Virus record (IMG/VR): IMGVR_UViG_3300006802_000285
Span: 1-33,608 of that record
Reading direction: 5' to 3' (one strand)
Origin: a virus
DNA: 33,608 nt
Shown: in pieces, positions 13,664-19,394 of the stretch
Position numbering within the stretch: position 1 is the stretch's first letter
Layout: every line of letters starts with the position of its first letter
Program-made: the position numbers and the translations under genes
The notes under the pieces: generated by a model
The model's input: only the letters and a program-made list of their open reading frames with translations
What the model was told of the DNA's origin: nothing
Database searches by the model: none

Positions 13664-13848
13664 ATAGTTTAAGATGAGGGGCTGGTCAAGTGATGCCAGT
13701 AAACAAGAAAATCACTAAAGGTTAAGTTAAACTATCCTATCCGAAGAAAACGGTTTAACCGCTACTCTACAAGCGAAAGAATAAGTCCATTATTTCGGAA
13801 ATGGCTCGTAGATGAAAAGGCGTTCTGTTTGGGCGCCTTTTTATTTTT
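13664..13848 (+). ncRNA. Candidate structured RNA with H-type pseudoknot, ending in a terminator
   Basis: No coding frame spans this 200-nt gap. Helices seen: ATAGTTTAA (13664-13672) pairs with TTAAACTAT (13727-13735) and encloses a pseudoknot in which CTGG (13682-13685) pairs with CCAG (13696-13699), while loop bases AGTGAT (13689-13694) pair with ATCACT (13711-13716). Downstream, TCTAC (13766-13770) pairs with GTAGA (13808-13812) around a hairpin CCATT/AATGG (13787-13791, 13800-13804), followed by the terminator. It does not fit RNase P, tmRNA, tRNA or the glutamine riboswitch as I know them. It lies 20 nt before a kinase-like gene that has no promoter of its own, so it could be a riboswitch-attenuator or a free small RNA. 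Confidence 0.6.
13815..13848 (+). terminator. Intrinsic terminator of the structured RNA
   Basis: AAAAGGCG (13815-13822) pairs with CGCCTTTT (13834-13841) across an 11-nt loop, and is followed by a nearly unbroken T run to 13850. It is a textbook rho-independent terminator placed 20 nt before the next start codon. Confidence 0.85.
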
Positions 13849-13867
13849 TTTAATAGAAAGAAAGCGT

Positions 13868-14476
13868 ATGGCAACTGTTAACACAATTTTAAAAAATGCT
13901 CTAAAAAATATGAATTACGTAGGATCAGGCTGTTATGCCGCAACTTTTGACAACAATGATGAAGTAATTAAAATAGGAGGAGATATTTTTGACCCTTACT
14001 TATATTATCTTAGAGAGATCTCAGATTTAAAAAATATTCATTTTCCAAAATTTCATAGTTTGTACGTAGATAATTATAATGAGTTCTACACTGTAAGAAT
14101 AGAGAAGCTATACCCTTTAAAAGATAAGCAGTTAAAACTGTATGAACAAGTATTTGATTGGGCAGTTAAAGGAGATAGTAAACCTGATTGGGTTTCTGAA
14201 GAGCTAGAGAATGCAGTAAATAAAATTATAGACTTAGCGGATATTATAGGTCTTAATCCTGATGAAGATTGGAGCTCTACCTACGCGGATGATGCTTGTA
14301 GATTAGACTTACATGAAGCAAATGTAATGAGCAGAGCTGACGGTACTTTTGTATTTACAGACCCTCTTTCAGACGCTAATATGTATGATGTACCCGCTAT
14401 TGAAGAATGGATAGATGATTATGTTGAAAGAACCAATCAATCTAGATTAAAAAGTAAATTTAAACTTGCATGTTAG
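13868..14476 (+). CDS. Protein-kinase-like fold protein
   Basis: 202 aa from ATG 13868 (GAAAG upstream); a longer frame reading back through the terminator is rejected. Kinase-like landmarks occur in order: a glycine loop GSGCYAATF (19-27), a candidate ATP-site Lys35 in EVIKIG, then LDLHEANVM (146-154) with Asp147 and Asn152 spaced as in the catalytic HRDxxxxN motif, and FTDP (163-166) at the DFG position. The lobes are short for a Ser/Thr kinase; a small aminoglycoside-kinase-like or pseudokinase fold is possible. The gene sits just downstream of the terminator-ended RNA, so its expression may depend on readthrough. T7 and other phages use kinases to alter host proteins; this is analogy only. 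Confidence 0.65.
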   Translation: MATVNTILKNALKNMNYVGSGCYAATFDNNDEVIKIGGDIFDPYLYYLREISDLKNIHFPKFHSLYVDNYNEFYTVRIEKLYPLKDKQLKLYEQVFDWAVKGDSKPDWVSEELENAVNKIIDLADIIGLNPDEDWSSTYADDACRLDLHEANVMSRADGTFVFTDPLSDANMYDVPAIEEWIDDYVERTNQSRLKSKFKLAC

Positions 14477-14494
14477 TTATTTTAATAGTAATAT
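14466..14494 (+). promoter_or_regulatory. Sigma70-type promoter of the tRNA cluster, predicted leaderless
   Basis: TTGCAT at 14466-14471, inside the end of the kinase-like gene, a 17-nt spacer and TAATAT at 14489-14494. Six nt then lead to ATG 14501, the same geometry as at 6668-6680, and there is no Shine-Dalgarno sequence. Confidence 0.55.
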
Positions 14495-14500
14495 AATTAT

Positions 14501-14656
14501 ATGATGAAAAAAGAAATTAAATTTACCGTAAAATCTGTAGAAGATTTAAAAGCTCAAATGAGAGTCTGGGCAGACGAGAACCTACCTATTGAACATATAG
14601 AAGATACTAAATTAGCTTCTAAAATGTTAAAAGATATAGGAATTAAGGTCACGTAG
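14501..14656 (+). CDS. 51-aa hypothetical protein ending inside tRNA-Arg
   Basis: ATG ATG at 14501 opens a 51-residue frame. The peptide has a basic strand (KKEIKFTVKSV) and a helical region with acidic and aliphatic residues (DLKAQMRVWADENLPIEHIEDTKLASKML, seen in pieces). The stop TAG at 14654-14656 is the U8-A9-G10 of the tRNA, so the gene and the tRNA share ten bases. Translation would be leaderless given the promoter position. No family is recognised. Confidence 0.55.
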   Translation: MMKKEIKFTVKSVEDLKAQMRVWADENLPIEHIEDTKLASKMLKDIGIKVT

Positions 14657-14723
14657 CTCAACTGGATAGAGCAACTGACTTCTAATCAGTAGGTTGAGGG
14701 TTCGAGTCCTTCCGTGATCACCA
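14647..14723 (+). tRNA. tRNA-Arg(UCU)
   Basis: A full cloverleaf of 77 nt including an encoded CCA. The acceptor GGTCACG pairs with CGTGATC (one G-U), the D arm is GCTC/GAGC, the anticodon stem ACTGA/TCAGT has loop CTTCTAA giving anticodon TCT, and the T loop is TTCGAGT. It reads AGA, the dominant Arg codon in this phage's genes. Confidence 0.93.
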
Positions 14724-14878
14724 AATAGGCACATGAAAAGAGGTGGTAATGTATTCATGAAAAATCCTAGTGCTAGGCAGATGTGGCCCTCTACATTAGG
14801 TCGTTTGTTGCACACGTGAGATGCAAATAGGCTGGAGAGTTCTGCAGAAGCTCTCCAGCTGATTATAAAAAGTAAAGA
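14724..14878 (+). other. tRNA spacer with a stable hairpin and a possible tiny peptide
   Basis: A perfect 9-bp stem GCTGGAGAG (14831-14839) with CTCTCCAGC (14851-14859) carries an inner TTC/GAA pair on a TGCA loop, and a smaller CCTAG/CTAGG pair lies near 14767-14778. Both would form between two tRNAs in one precursor and could guide processing or act as a small RNA. A 28-codon frame (from about ATG 14734, reading MKRGGNVFMKNPSARQMWPS at its start) spans the first part but lacks a convincing ribosome-binding site. Confidence 0.4.
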
Positions 14879-14955
14879 GGGCCTGTAGCTCAATCGGTTA
14901 GAGCAGAGCGCTCATAACGCTTTGGTTGGGGGTTCGAGTCCCTCTGGGCCTACCA
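14879..14955 (+). tRNA. tRNA with CAU anticodon (Met or lysidine-type Ile2)
   Basis: 77 nt with encoded CCA. The acceptor GGGCCTG pairs with TGGGCCT, so 1-72 is G-U and C4-G69 and C5-G68 are present; the D stem is GCTC/GAGC, the anticodon loop CTCATAA, and the T arm GGGGG/CCCTC. C4-G69 and C5-G68 are bases the lysidine enzyme TilS recognises in Ile2 tRNAs, which would let it read AUA, but they do not exclude an elongator Met tRNA. It is not an initiator-like tRNA by its D and anticodon stems. Confidence 0.9.
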
Positions 14956-14969
14956 GAAAGAAAGTTATT

Positions 14970-15212
14970 ATGTATACAGTAGAGATGGAACACGATGATA
15001 TTACTATTACTATTTTAGATGATACAGGTTCTGTTCCAGACTTAGTAGTAAGTACTTATGAAGATGCTGTATATATCACTCAAGTAGATGAAAACGGTCA
15101 TGTTGAGGATTTGTTAAGTATAACTCCAGAAATGTGGGAAGAATTAATATTAGCAATAGATAGTCCAGAAGGATCTTATATCGTACAACGAAATGGCCGT
15201 GTGGTGGAATAG
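14970..15212 (+). CDS. Conserved-looking small phage protein ending inside tRNA-Leu
   Basis: 80 aa from ATG 14970, preceded by GAAAGAAAG; an upstream extension into the tRNA is a frame artefact. The protein is acidic and beta-rich (MYTVEMEHDDITITILDD, then AVYITQVDE) with a helix (PEMWEELILAID) near the end. It resembles short hypothetical proteins I recall from T4-like marine phages, but I cannot name a family. The stop TAG (15210-15212) comes from the tRNA-Leu D loop, giving an 18-nt overlap. Confidence 0.65.
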   Translation: MYTVEMEHDDITITILDDTGSVPDLVVSTYEDAVYITQVDENGHVEDLLSITPEMWEELILAIDSPEGSYIVQRNGRVVE

Positions 15213-15281
15213 GTAGACACAAGGGACTTAAAATCCCTCGCCGCTATAGGTGTGCCGGTTCGAGTCCGGCCACGGCTACCA
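15195..15281 (+). tRNA. tRNA-Leu(UAA)
   Basis: 87 nt with encoded CCA and a long variable arm. The acceptor GGCCGTG pairs with CACGGCT (1-72 is G-U), the anticodon stem GGGA/TCCC holds loop CTTAAAA giving anticodon TAA, and the T arm CCGG(T)TTCGAGTCCGG is intact. It reads UUA, the commonest Leu codon here. Confidence 0.93.
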
Positions 15282-15284
15282 ATT

Positions 15285-15421
15285 AGCGTGACAACTACGC
15301 TCTCTAGTATGTTCCGGACTTTATACTATGAGAAATAGTTGTATTAGTAAGTCGTACTTTGTTGAGTTTTTATCTATTATCTGAGGGGGTTATATAGATA
15401 ATTATTCCAAAGAGCGACTAT
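15285..15421 (+). ncRNA. Candidate structured RNA downstream of the tRNAs
   Basis: No gene occupies this stretch, but three helices are stacked in order: AGCGT (15285-15289)/ACGCT (15297-15301) with a 7-nt loop; TAGTAT (15305-15310)/ATACTA (15323-15328); and a long arm with AGTCG (15350-15354)/CGACT (15415-15419), CTTTG (15357-15361)/CAAAG (15408-15412) and ATCTAT (15372-15377)/ATAGAT (15394-15399), topped by a purine-rich loop GAGGGGG. It starts four bases after tRNA-Leu and ends at a strong terminator, so it is probably co-transcribed and released by tRNA 3' processing. The GAGGGGG loop could act by base pairing. No known RNA family is recognised. Confidence 0.55.
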
Positions 15422-15456
15422 AGCCCTCCTAGTATAAATTACTAGGAGGGCTATTT
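15422..15456 (+). terminator. Strong intrinsic terminator after the tRNA region
   Basis: A perfect 13-bp stem AGCCCTCCTAGTA (15422-15434) with TACTAGGAGGGCT (15440-15452), loop TAAAT, is followed by ATTTT. It ends the tRNA and structured-RNA transcript. Confidence 0.85.
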
Positions 15457-15482
15457 TGCATACAAACTCTATAAAATAAAAT

Positions 15483-15511
15483 TTAACATATGCTTAAAAT
15501 AGTGTTATTAT
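15483..15511 (+). promoter_or_regulatory. Sigma70-type promoter after the tRNA terminator
   Basis: TTAACA at 15483-15488, a 17-nt spacer and TATTAT at 15506-15511. The leader to ATG 15576 is about 60 nt. It restarts transcription immediately past a strong terminator. Confidence 0.6.
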
Positions 15512-15575
15512 ATTAAAATAAGATGTTTACAATAATCTCAATATAATTTTTAAAAAAAGTTAGTAGGAGATACAA

Positions 15576-15764
15576 ATGGATATTAAACACTATGTACATA
15601 AAATAAAAGAGCATGAGAGTACTAGAATGAGTACTAATGATAGATCTAAATATTGGAAAAGTTATATGAGCAATACTGCTCCCGTACATCAGGATAATTC
15701 TTTTCAAGAAAGATACCATGAATATATCCTAAGAAAGACTAAAGAAGAAAAAAATTATACTTGA
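15576..15764 (+). CDS. Hypothetical 62-aa charged protein
   Basis: ATG 15576 follows TAGGAG at a good distance. The 62-residue product is hydrophilic, with many Lys, His, Glu and Tyr (KHYVHKIKEHESTRM, ERYHEYILRKTKEEK), probably two helices separated by a polar loop. No family is recognised. Its last codons overlap the -35 box of the peroxiredoxin promoter. Confidence 0.55.
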   Translation: MDIKHYVHKIKEHESTRMSTNDRSKYWKSYMSNTAPVHQDNSFQERYHEYILRKTKEEKNYT

Positions 15765-15789
15765 CTAATTGCCTATAATTATATATTAT
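15761..15789 (+). promoter_or_regulatory. Sigma70-type promoter of the peroxiredoxin-porin pair
   Basis: TTGACT at 15761-15766, a 17-nt spacer and TATTAT at 15784-15789 (TATATT at 15782-15787 with a 15-nt spacer is an overlapping option). It precedes ATG 15805 by about 15 nt; AAAAGAG serves as a weak ribosome-binding site. Confidence 0.55.
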
Positions 15790-15804
15790 GAAAAGAGTAT
15801 AATA

Positions 15805-16317
15805 ATGAAGTCTTATACTAATCTAATAATTCCTAATGTAACTTTACAAGAAATATCAAATGATGGTAACATTAATATAATTAACAACTACTTTTTTAAG
15901 AATAAAAGAGTGGTTGTTTTTTCTGTTCCAGGTGCTTTTACTCCTACTTGTACTACTAAGCAGCTTCCTGATTTTGAAAAAGCTTATGATGAAATTGTTT
16001 CTTTAGGCATATCAGAAGTATATTGTTTATCTGTAAATGATTCTTTTGTAATGAAAAGCTGGAGAGAATTTCTAGGCATAAAAAAAGTAAAATTTTTAGC
16101 TGATAGTACTACTGCTTTTACTGAAAAAATGGGAATGTTAGTAGATAAAAAACACTTAGGTATGGGTATGAGATCTTGGAGATATACTATAATTATAAAT
16201 AATATGTTAGTAGAAGCACTGCTAGAAGAACCTGGTCGTACTCTTGTAAGATCTTTTGAAGATCCTTACAAAGAAACTTCTCCTAAAAATATATTAAAAT
16301 ATTTAAAAACAGATTAA
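15805..16317 (+). CDS. Peroxiredoxin, Prx5 type
   Basis: 170 aa from ATG 15805; an extension reading back to 15769 is rejected. The active site VPGAFTPTCTTKQLP (41-55) holds Pro42, Thr46 and peroxidatic Cys49, followed by EVYCLSVNDSFVMKSW (71-86) with Cys74 and the MRSWRYTII strand carrying the catalytic-type Arg126. This is the Prx5/AhpE-like pattern that reduces hydrogen peroxide and alkyl hydroperoxides with thioredoxin or glutaredoxin as electron donor. The phage's own glutaredoxin (6401-6631) could serve. It protects the infected cell from oxidative damage. A related but active-site-less copy lies at 4930-5355. Confidence 0.92.
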   Translation: MKSYTNLIIPNVTLQEISNDGNINIINNYFFKNKRVVVFSVPGAFTPTCTTKQLPDFEKAYDEIVSLGISEVYCLSVNDSFVMKSWREFLGIKKVKFLADSTTAFTEKMGMLVDKKHLGMGMRSWRYTIIINNMLVEALLEEPGRTLVRSFEDPYKETSPKNILKYLKTD

Positions 16318-16340
16318 ATCTGTATAGAAGGAAGATTATT

Positions 16341-17102
16341 ATGAATCGTTTATCACAAATTTTATTAACAACTACAGCTATTAGCTGTATTTCTTTTTCG
16401 GCTTTAGCCAATCCTTTATCTGGCAGTGTCGAAGTAGGAGTATCTGAAGGCTCTTCTGATGCTTGGAAAACTACTACAACTTTAGGGTTAGCTTTTGAGA
16501 CTGAAGGACTTGCTTTTGGAGGTTTTAACATTGAATCAGTAGATGAATCTAACTTTACATTAGACGAATGGAATATTGGAACTACTATTGGGCCCGTAAC
16601 TGCTTCTTTAGGCAAACAAGGAGATATTTGGGTTGGTGCAGAAGGTGAGCATACTATTGCTAATATGTCTATGGATGAAAGCTTAATTATTTCTTTAGAC
16701 TCAACATCTGCTTCTTTAGAATTTAAAGATTATAAAAATGATATTTCAGAAATAGAGTCAATTGCTCTATCTCATTCATTAAGCATTGATCCTTTAGCTG
16801 TAACTGCCGCAGTAGATTATGATCTAGACTCTGAAAATTGGACTCTAGGTGCTCGTATATCTATGGATTCTTATGGCGGTGTAGTTACCTATGGTAAAGA
16901 AGCAGAAACTATTGCTTATGAAATAGATGCTTCTATGTCTGACATTACTGTTTATGTAAATGGAGATGAAGATGAAATGTTGCGTAATATTGGAGCTACT
17001 TACGCAATGGATTTATCAGGATTAGCTATCGAACCTAAATTAAATTATGACATTGATGCGGAAGATTTATCTCCCAGCATTTCTGCTACTTTAAAATTCT
17101 AA
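16341..17102 (+). CDS. Porin-like outer-membrane beta-barrel protein with signal peptide
   Basis: 253 aa. A signal peptide (MNRLSQILLTTTAISCISFS then ALA, cleavage near residue 23 before NPL) is followed by a mature part made of alternating short amphipathic strands (SGSVEVGVSE, TTTLGLAFETEGLAFGGFNIE and similar) with acidic turns. It ends SATLKF, the terminal Phe expected for recognition by the BAM assembly machinery. No Cys occurs after the leader. It resembles small alphaproteobacterial porins, though shorter than the usual 300 or more residues. GAAGGAAGA precedes ATG. Encoded in a phage, it may change surface permeability, nutrient uptake or receptor exposure. The barrel call is from pattern, not homology. 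Confidence 0.75.
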   Translation: MNRLSQILLTTTAISCISFSALANPLSGSVEVGVSEGSSDAWKTTTTLGLAFETEGLAFGGFNIESVDESNFTLDEWNIGTTIGPVTASLGKQGDIWVGAEGEHTIANMSMDESLIISLDSTSASLEFKDYKNDISEIESIALSHSLSIDPLAVTAAVDYDLDSENWTLGARISMDSYGGVVTYGKEAETIAYEIDASMSDITVYVNGDEDEMLRNIGATYAMDLSGLAIEPKLNYDIDAEDLSPSISATLKF

Positions 17103-17167
17103 CTCTTTAACGATCAGGAGCTCTCGTTATAAAATAAACTCCTTTAAATTATTAGAAAGTTGTAACA

Positions 17168-17578
17168 TTGAAAAACGTCGATTTAAACAAATACAAACAT
17201 TTTGTAGAAAAAGTAACCAGCAACGAAAGTAATGCTTTTGGAGCTATGGTTAAAAGAATGGAAACAATAAGCGATATGGAAGGAGTAAATCCTTCTTTAT
17301 TATTAACAGGAGCTATAGGAATTGCTAGTGAAGGAGGAGAGTTTGCTGAAATCGTTAAGAAATGTATCTTTCAAGGAAAGCCTTTGGATGAAAACACAGT
17401 TTTTCACGCTAAACGAGAATTGGGCGATATTATGTGGTACTGGATTAATTCATGTAGGGCTCTTAATTTAGATCCAAATGAGGTAATTTCTGAAAATGTA
17501 AATAAGTTAGAAGCCCGTTACCCTGATGGCGCTTTTAATGTTTGGTATAGTGAGAATAGACAAGAAGGAGATTTGTAA
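17168..17578 (+). CDS. mazG: MazG-like nucleotide pyrophosphohydrolase
   Basis: 136 aa. The all-alpha NTP pyrophosphatase signature is visible: SEGGEFAEIVKK (54-65, Glu55 and Glu58) and KRELGDIMWYW (82-92, Glu84 and Asp87), the ExxE plus ExxD magnesium ligands. The surrounding FQGKPL and LDPNEVISENVNKLEARYP fit MazG-like proteins of T4-like marine phages. It hydrolyses NTPs or related nucleotides, with proposed roles in clearing non-canonical nucleotides or damping the stringent response. The start is TTG 17168, chosen because the conserved N-terminal helix (KYKHFVEKVTSNES) lies between it and the first ATG. The ribosome-binding site is weak. It abuts the UDP-sugar dehydrogenase gene. Confidence 0.88.
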   Translation: MKNVDLNKYKHFVEKVTSNESNAFGAMVKRMETISDMEGVNPSLLLTGAIGIASEGGEFAEIVKKCIFQGKPLDENTVFHAKRELGDIMWYWINSCRALNLDPNEVISENVNKLEARYPDGAFNVWYSENRQEGDL

Positions 17579-18345
17579 TGTCTTCTTTAGTTTTGAGTGG
17601 TGTAGGTTTTGTAGGGTCGGCAGTCATGTCGGCCCTTAGTCATGAGTACACTATATATGTTTCAGACCCCTTAATAAATAATAAAAAAGTTTTTGATTTT
17701 GAAAGTGCAGAAGGAGTCATACTGTGCCTTCCTACCCCTGAGAAAGAAGATGGAAGCTGTGACTTAAGCTATATTGATAAAGTATTAAGTGAGTGTTATC
17801 ATAACATACCTATACTTATTAAATCAACTATGAGCTTAGAAGGGTTTAGATCTTTAAGAAACAAATACTCTTTATTATCTATAACCTTTTCTCCAGAGTT
17901 TTTAACAGCTAAGAACGCAAAAGAAGATTTTAAAAATCAGAAAATTATGTATTTTGCAGGAGATAATACTGATTTTTGGTCTTCTATTTTTTATAAAGCA
18001 ATGCCTCATTTACAAATAAGTACGCACAGTGATATTGAAACGCTCATATTAGCTAAATATTTTAGAAATTCTTTTCTGGCTCTAAAAGTAGCTTACGCTA
18101 ATCAAATGTTTGATGTTTGTAAAAAATTAAATATATCTTTTGAAGAATTAATTAATATTTTTAGGCAAGATCCTAGAATTGGTGATAGTCATACCACTGT
18201 TCCTGGCGATGATGGTAGGGGTTTTGGTGGAGCTTGCTTTCCCAAAGATACAGCAGCTTTATTATACTCAATGAAGCATTATGGTATAGATTTTTCTATT
18301 TTAAAAGAAGCAGTAAAGTATAATAATAGTATAAAGGAATTATAA
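17578..18345 (+). CDS. Short UDP-glucose/UDP-sugar dehydrogenase-like protein
   Basis: 255 aa. The NAD-binding Rossmann motif GVGFVG (8-13), the LPTPEKEDGSCDLSYI segment (51-66), SPEFL (105-109), the central helix LAKYFRNSFLALKVAYANQ (158-176) and the catalytic Cys220 in GFGGACFPKD match UDP-glucose 6-dehydrogenases, which oxidise the C6 hydroxyl to a carboxylate. Bacterial family members run to 380-450 aa and end with a second nucleotide-binding domain that is absent here. Phage homologues of similar short size are known to me, so this may be functional and not truncated. It follows MazG with a 1-nt overlap and leads into a methyltransferase gene. Confidence 0.85.
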   Translation: MSSLVLSGVGFVGSAVMSALSHEYTIYVSDPLINNKKVFDFESAEGVILCLPTPEKEDGSCDLSYIDKVLSECYHNIPILIKSTMSLEGFRSLRNKYSLLSITFSPEFLTAKNAKEDFKNQKIMYFAGDNTDFWSSIFYKAMPHLQISTHSDIETLILAKYFRNSFLALKVAYANQMFDVCKKLNISFEELINIFRQDPRIGDSHTTVPGDDGRGFGGACFPKDTAALLYSMKHYGIDFSILKEAVKYNNSIKEL

Positions 18346-18956
18346 TGTCAGGACACTATATTGAAATTAAAGGACATAAAATATTTGGATACTCTAGATA
18401 TATAAATTTTTATTCAGAAATAGTTGCTAATGCAGCAGATGGAGATTTATTTGTAGAATTAGGAAGTTTTTTAGGACAGTCTACTGCTGCAATGGGTACT
18501 TTTATAAAAGAAAGCAGTAAACGAATTGATTTTCATGCTGTAGACATATTTGAGTTATCAGATTTTAGTGATGAACCTCACTTTGAAGTTATCAAACAAC
18601 ATGGAGGAGATTTTTATAAAGTCTTTGAAGATAATCTAACAGCAGCAGAAGTTAGAGACTACGTTAATCCTATAAAGGCTACTTCTTTAGAAGCCGCTTC
18701 TCAGTACGAAGATAGAAGTATTTCTTTTTTAATGATAGATGCTTCCCATGCTTATGCCGATGTAGTAGATGACATAGAACATTGGTATCCGAAAATAAAA
18801 ATGGGAGGAATTATATCTGGAGATGACTATGATTTCGAAGAAGTAGCTAAAGCTGTAAAAGATACTTGTGGAGATAATATTAAAGTATATCCTAATACTA
18901 CTTGGTGGTTTAGAAAAAATAGACTTACTTTAGAGGAGCATAGAATTGTTGTATAA
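18345..18956 (+). CDS. Class I SAM methyltransferase, Methyltransf_24-like
   Basis: 203 aa. DLFVELGSFLGQSTAAM (34-50) is motif I, IDFHAVDIFE (65-74) the ribose-binding acidic strand, and SFLMIDASHAYADVVDDIEHW (137-157) the DxxH segment typical of Methyltransf_24. MGGIISGDDYDF follows. These enzymes usually methylate small molecules or sugars, in line with the UDP-sugar dehydrogenase immediately upstream (1-nt overlap). A target cannot be read off. Its 3' end overlaps the nuclease gene by 11 nt. Confidence 0.82.
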   Translation: MSGHYIEIKGHKIFGYSRYINFYSEIVANAADGDLFVELGSFLGQSTAAMGTFIKESSKRIDFHAVDIFELSDFSDEPHFEVIKQHGGDFYKVFEDNLTAAEVRDYVNPIKATSLEAASQYEDRSISFLMIDASHAYADVVDDIEHWYPKIKMGGIISGDDYDFEEVAKAVKDTCGDNIKVYPNTTWWFRKNRLTLEEHRIVV

Positions 18957-19368
18957 ATTTTTATTATCTTTGTTATTAATTATTATTGGTACTCCTGTAT
19001 ATTCTGAAATAAAAATGAGAGAATATAGAGATAGAGTTTGTTACGATGGGGATACTTGTTATATTATATATGAATCTTTGCCGGAAAGCTTACAAAAAAT
19101 GAGTATTAGAGTTTTAGGAATAGACACTCCTGAAATAAAAGGAAACTGCAATAAAGAAAAAGAATTAGCTTTAGAAGCAAGAGAGTTTGCTAATTCTGTT
19201 TTTAAGGCTGCTAAAAATATTGAGTTTAAAGATTTAAAATGGGATAAGTATGGGGGTAGAGTTTTATCTAATGTTTATTTAGACGGTAAACTTTACGCAG
19301 ATTTAATCATTGCAAAAGGACTAGCCAAAAGTTATGATGGTGGTAAAAAAATTTCTTGGTGTGACTAA
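18946..19368 (+). CDS. Secreted thermonuclease (staphylococcal nuclease fold)
   Basis: 140 aa, initiated at TTG 18946 seven nt after GAGGAG. A signal peptide (MLYKFLLSLLLIIIGTPVYS) precedes an SNase domain with the calcium and catalytic residues in place: DGDT (34-37), RVLGIDTPE (55-63; Arg55, Asp60, Glu63) and DKYGGRVL (Arg105), then GLAKSYDGGK. It should cut DNA and RNA in the periplasm or outside. Export of a nuclease by a phage could supply nucleotides from extracellular DNA or destroy incoming phage DNA. Three Cys in the mature part may form a disulfide. Confidence 0.88.
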   Translation: MLYKFLLSLLLIIIGTPVYSEIKMREYRDRVCYDGDTCYIIYESLPESLQKMSIRVLGIDTPEIKGNCNKEKELALEAREFANSVFKAAKNIEFKDLKWDKYGGRVLSNVYLDGKLYADLIIAKGLAKSYDGGKKISWCD

Positions 19369-19394
19369 CACTTTTTATTATTAAGGAGAGGTAA

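Noticed and set aside
13664-13848. RNase P RNA, tmRNA, group I intron or hammerhead ribozyme
   Set aside because: None of the conserved cores I know (for example the GAAA/CTGATGA hammerhead elements, tmRNA acceptor ends or intron P7 sequences) is present.
13829-13867. Upstream start for the kinase-like gene
   Set aside because: The extension reads through the terminator hairpin and T run; ATG 13868 has a better site.
14627-14893. Minus-strand frame of 88 codons across tRNA-Arg
   Set aside because: It is antisense to a clear tRNA and its spacer; no ribosome-binding site, and every supported gene in the window is on the + strand.
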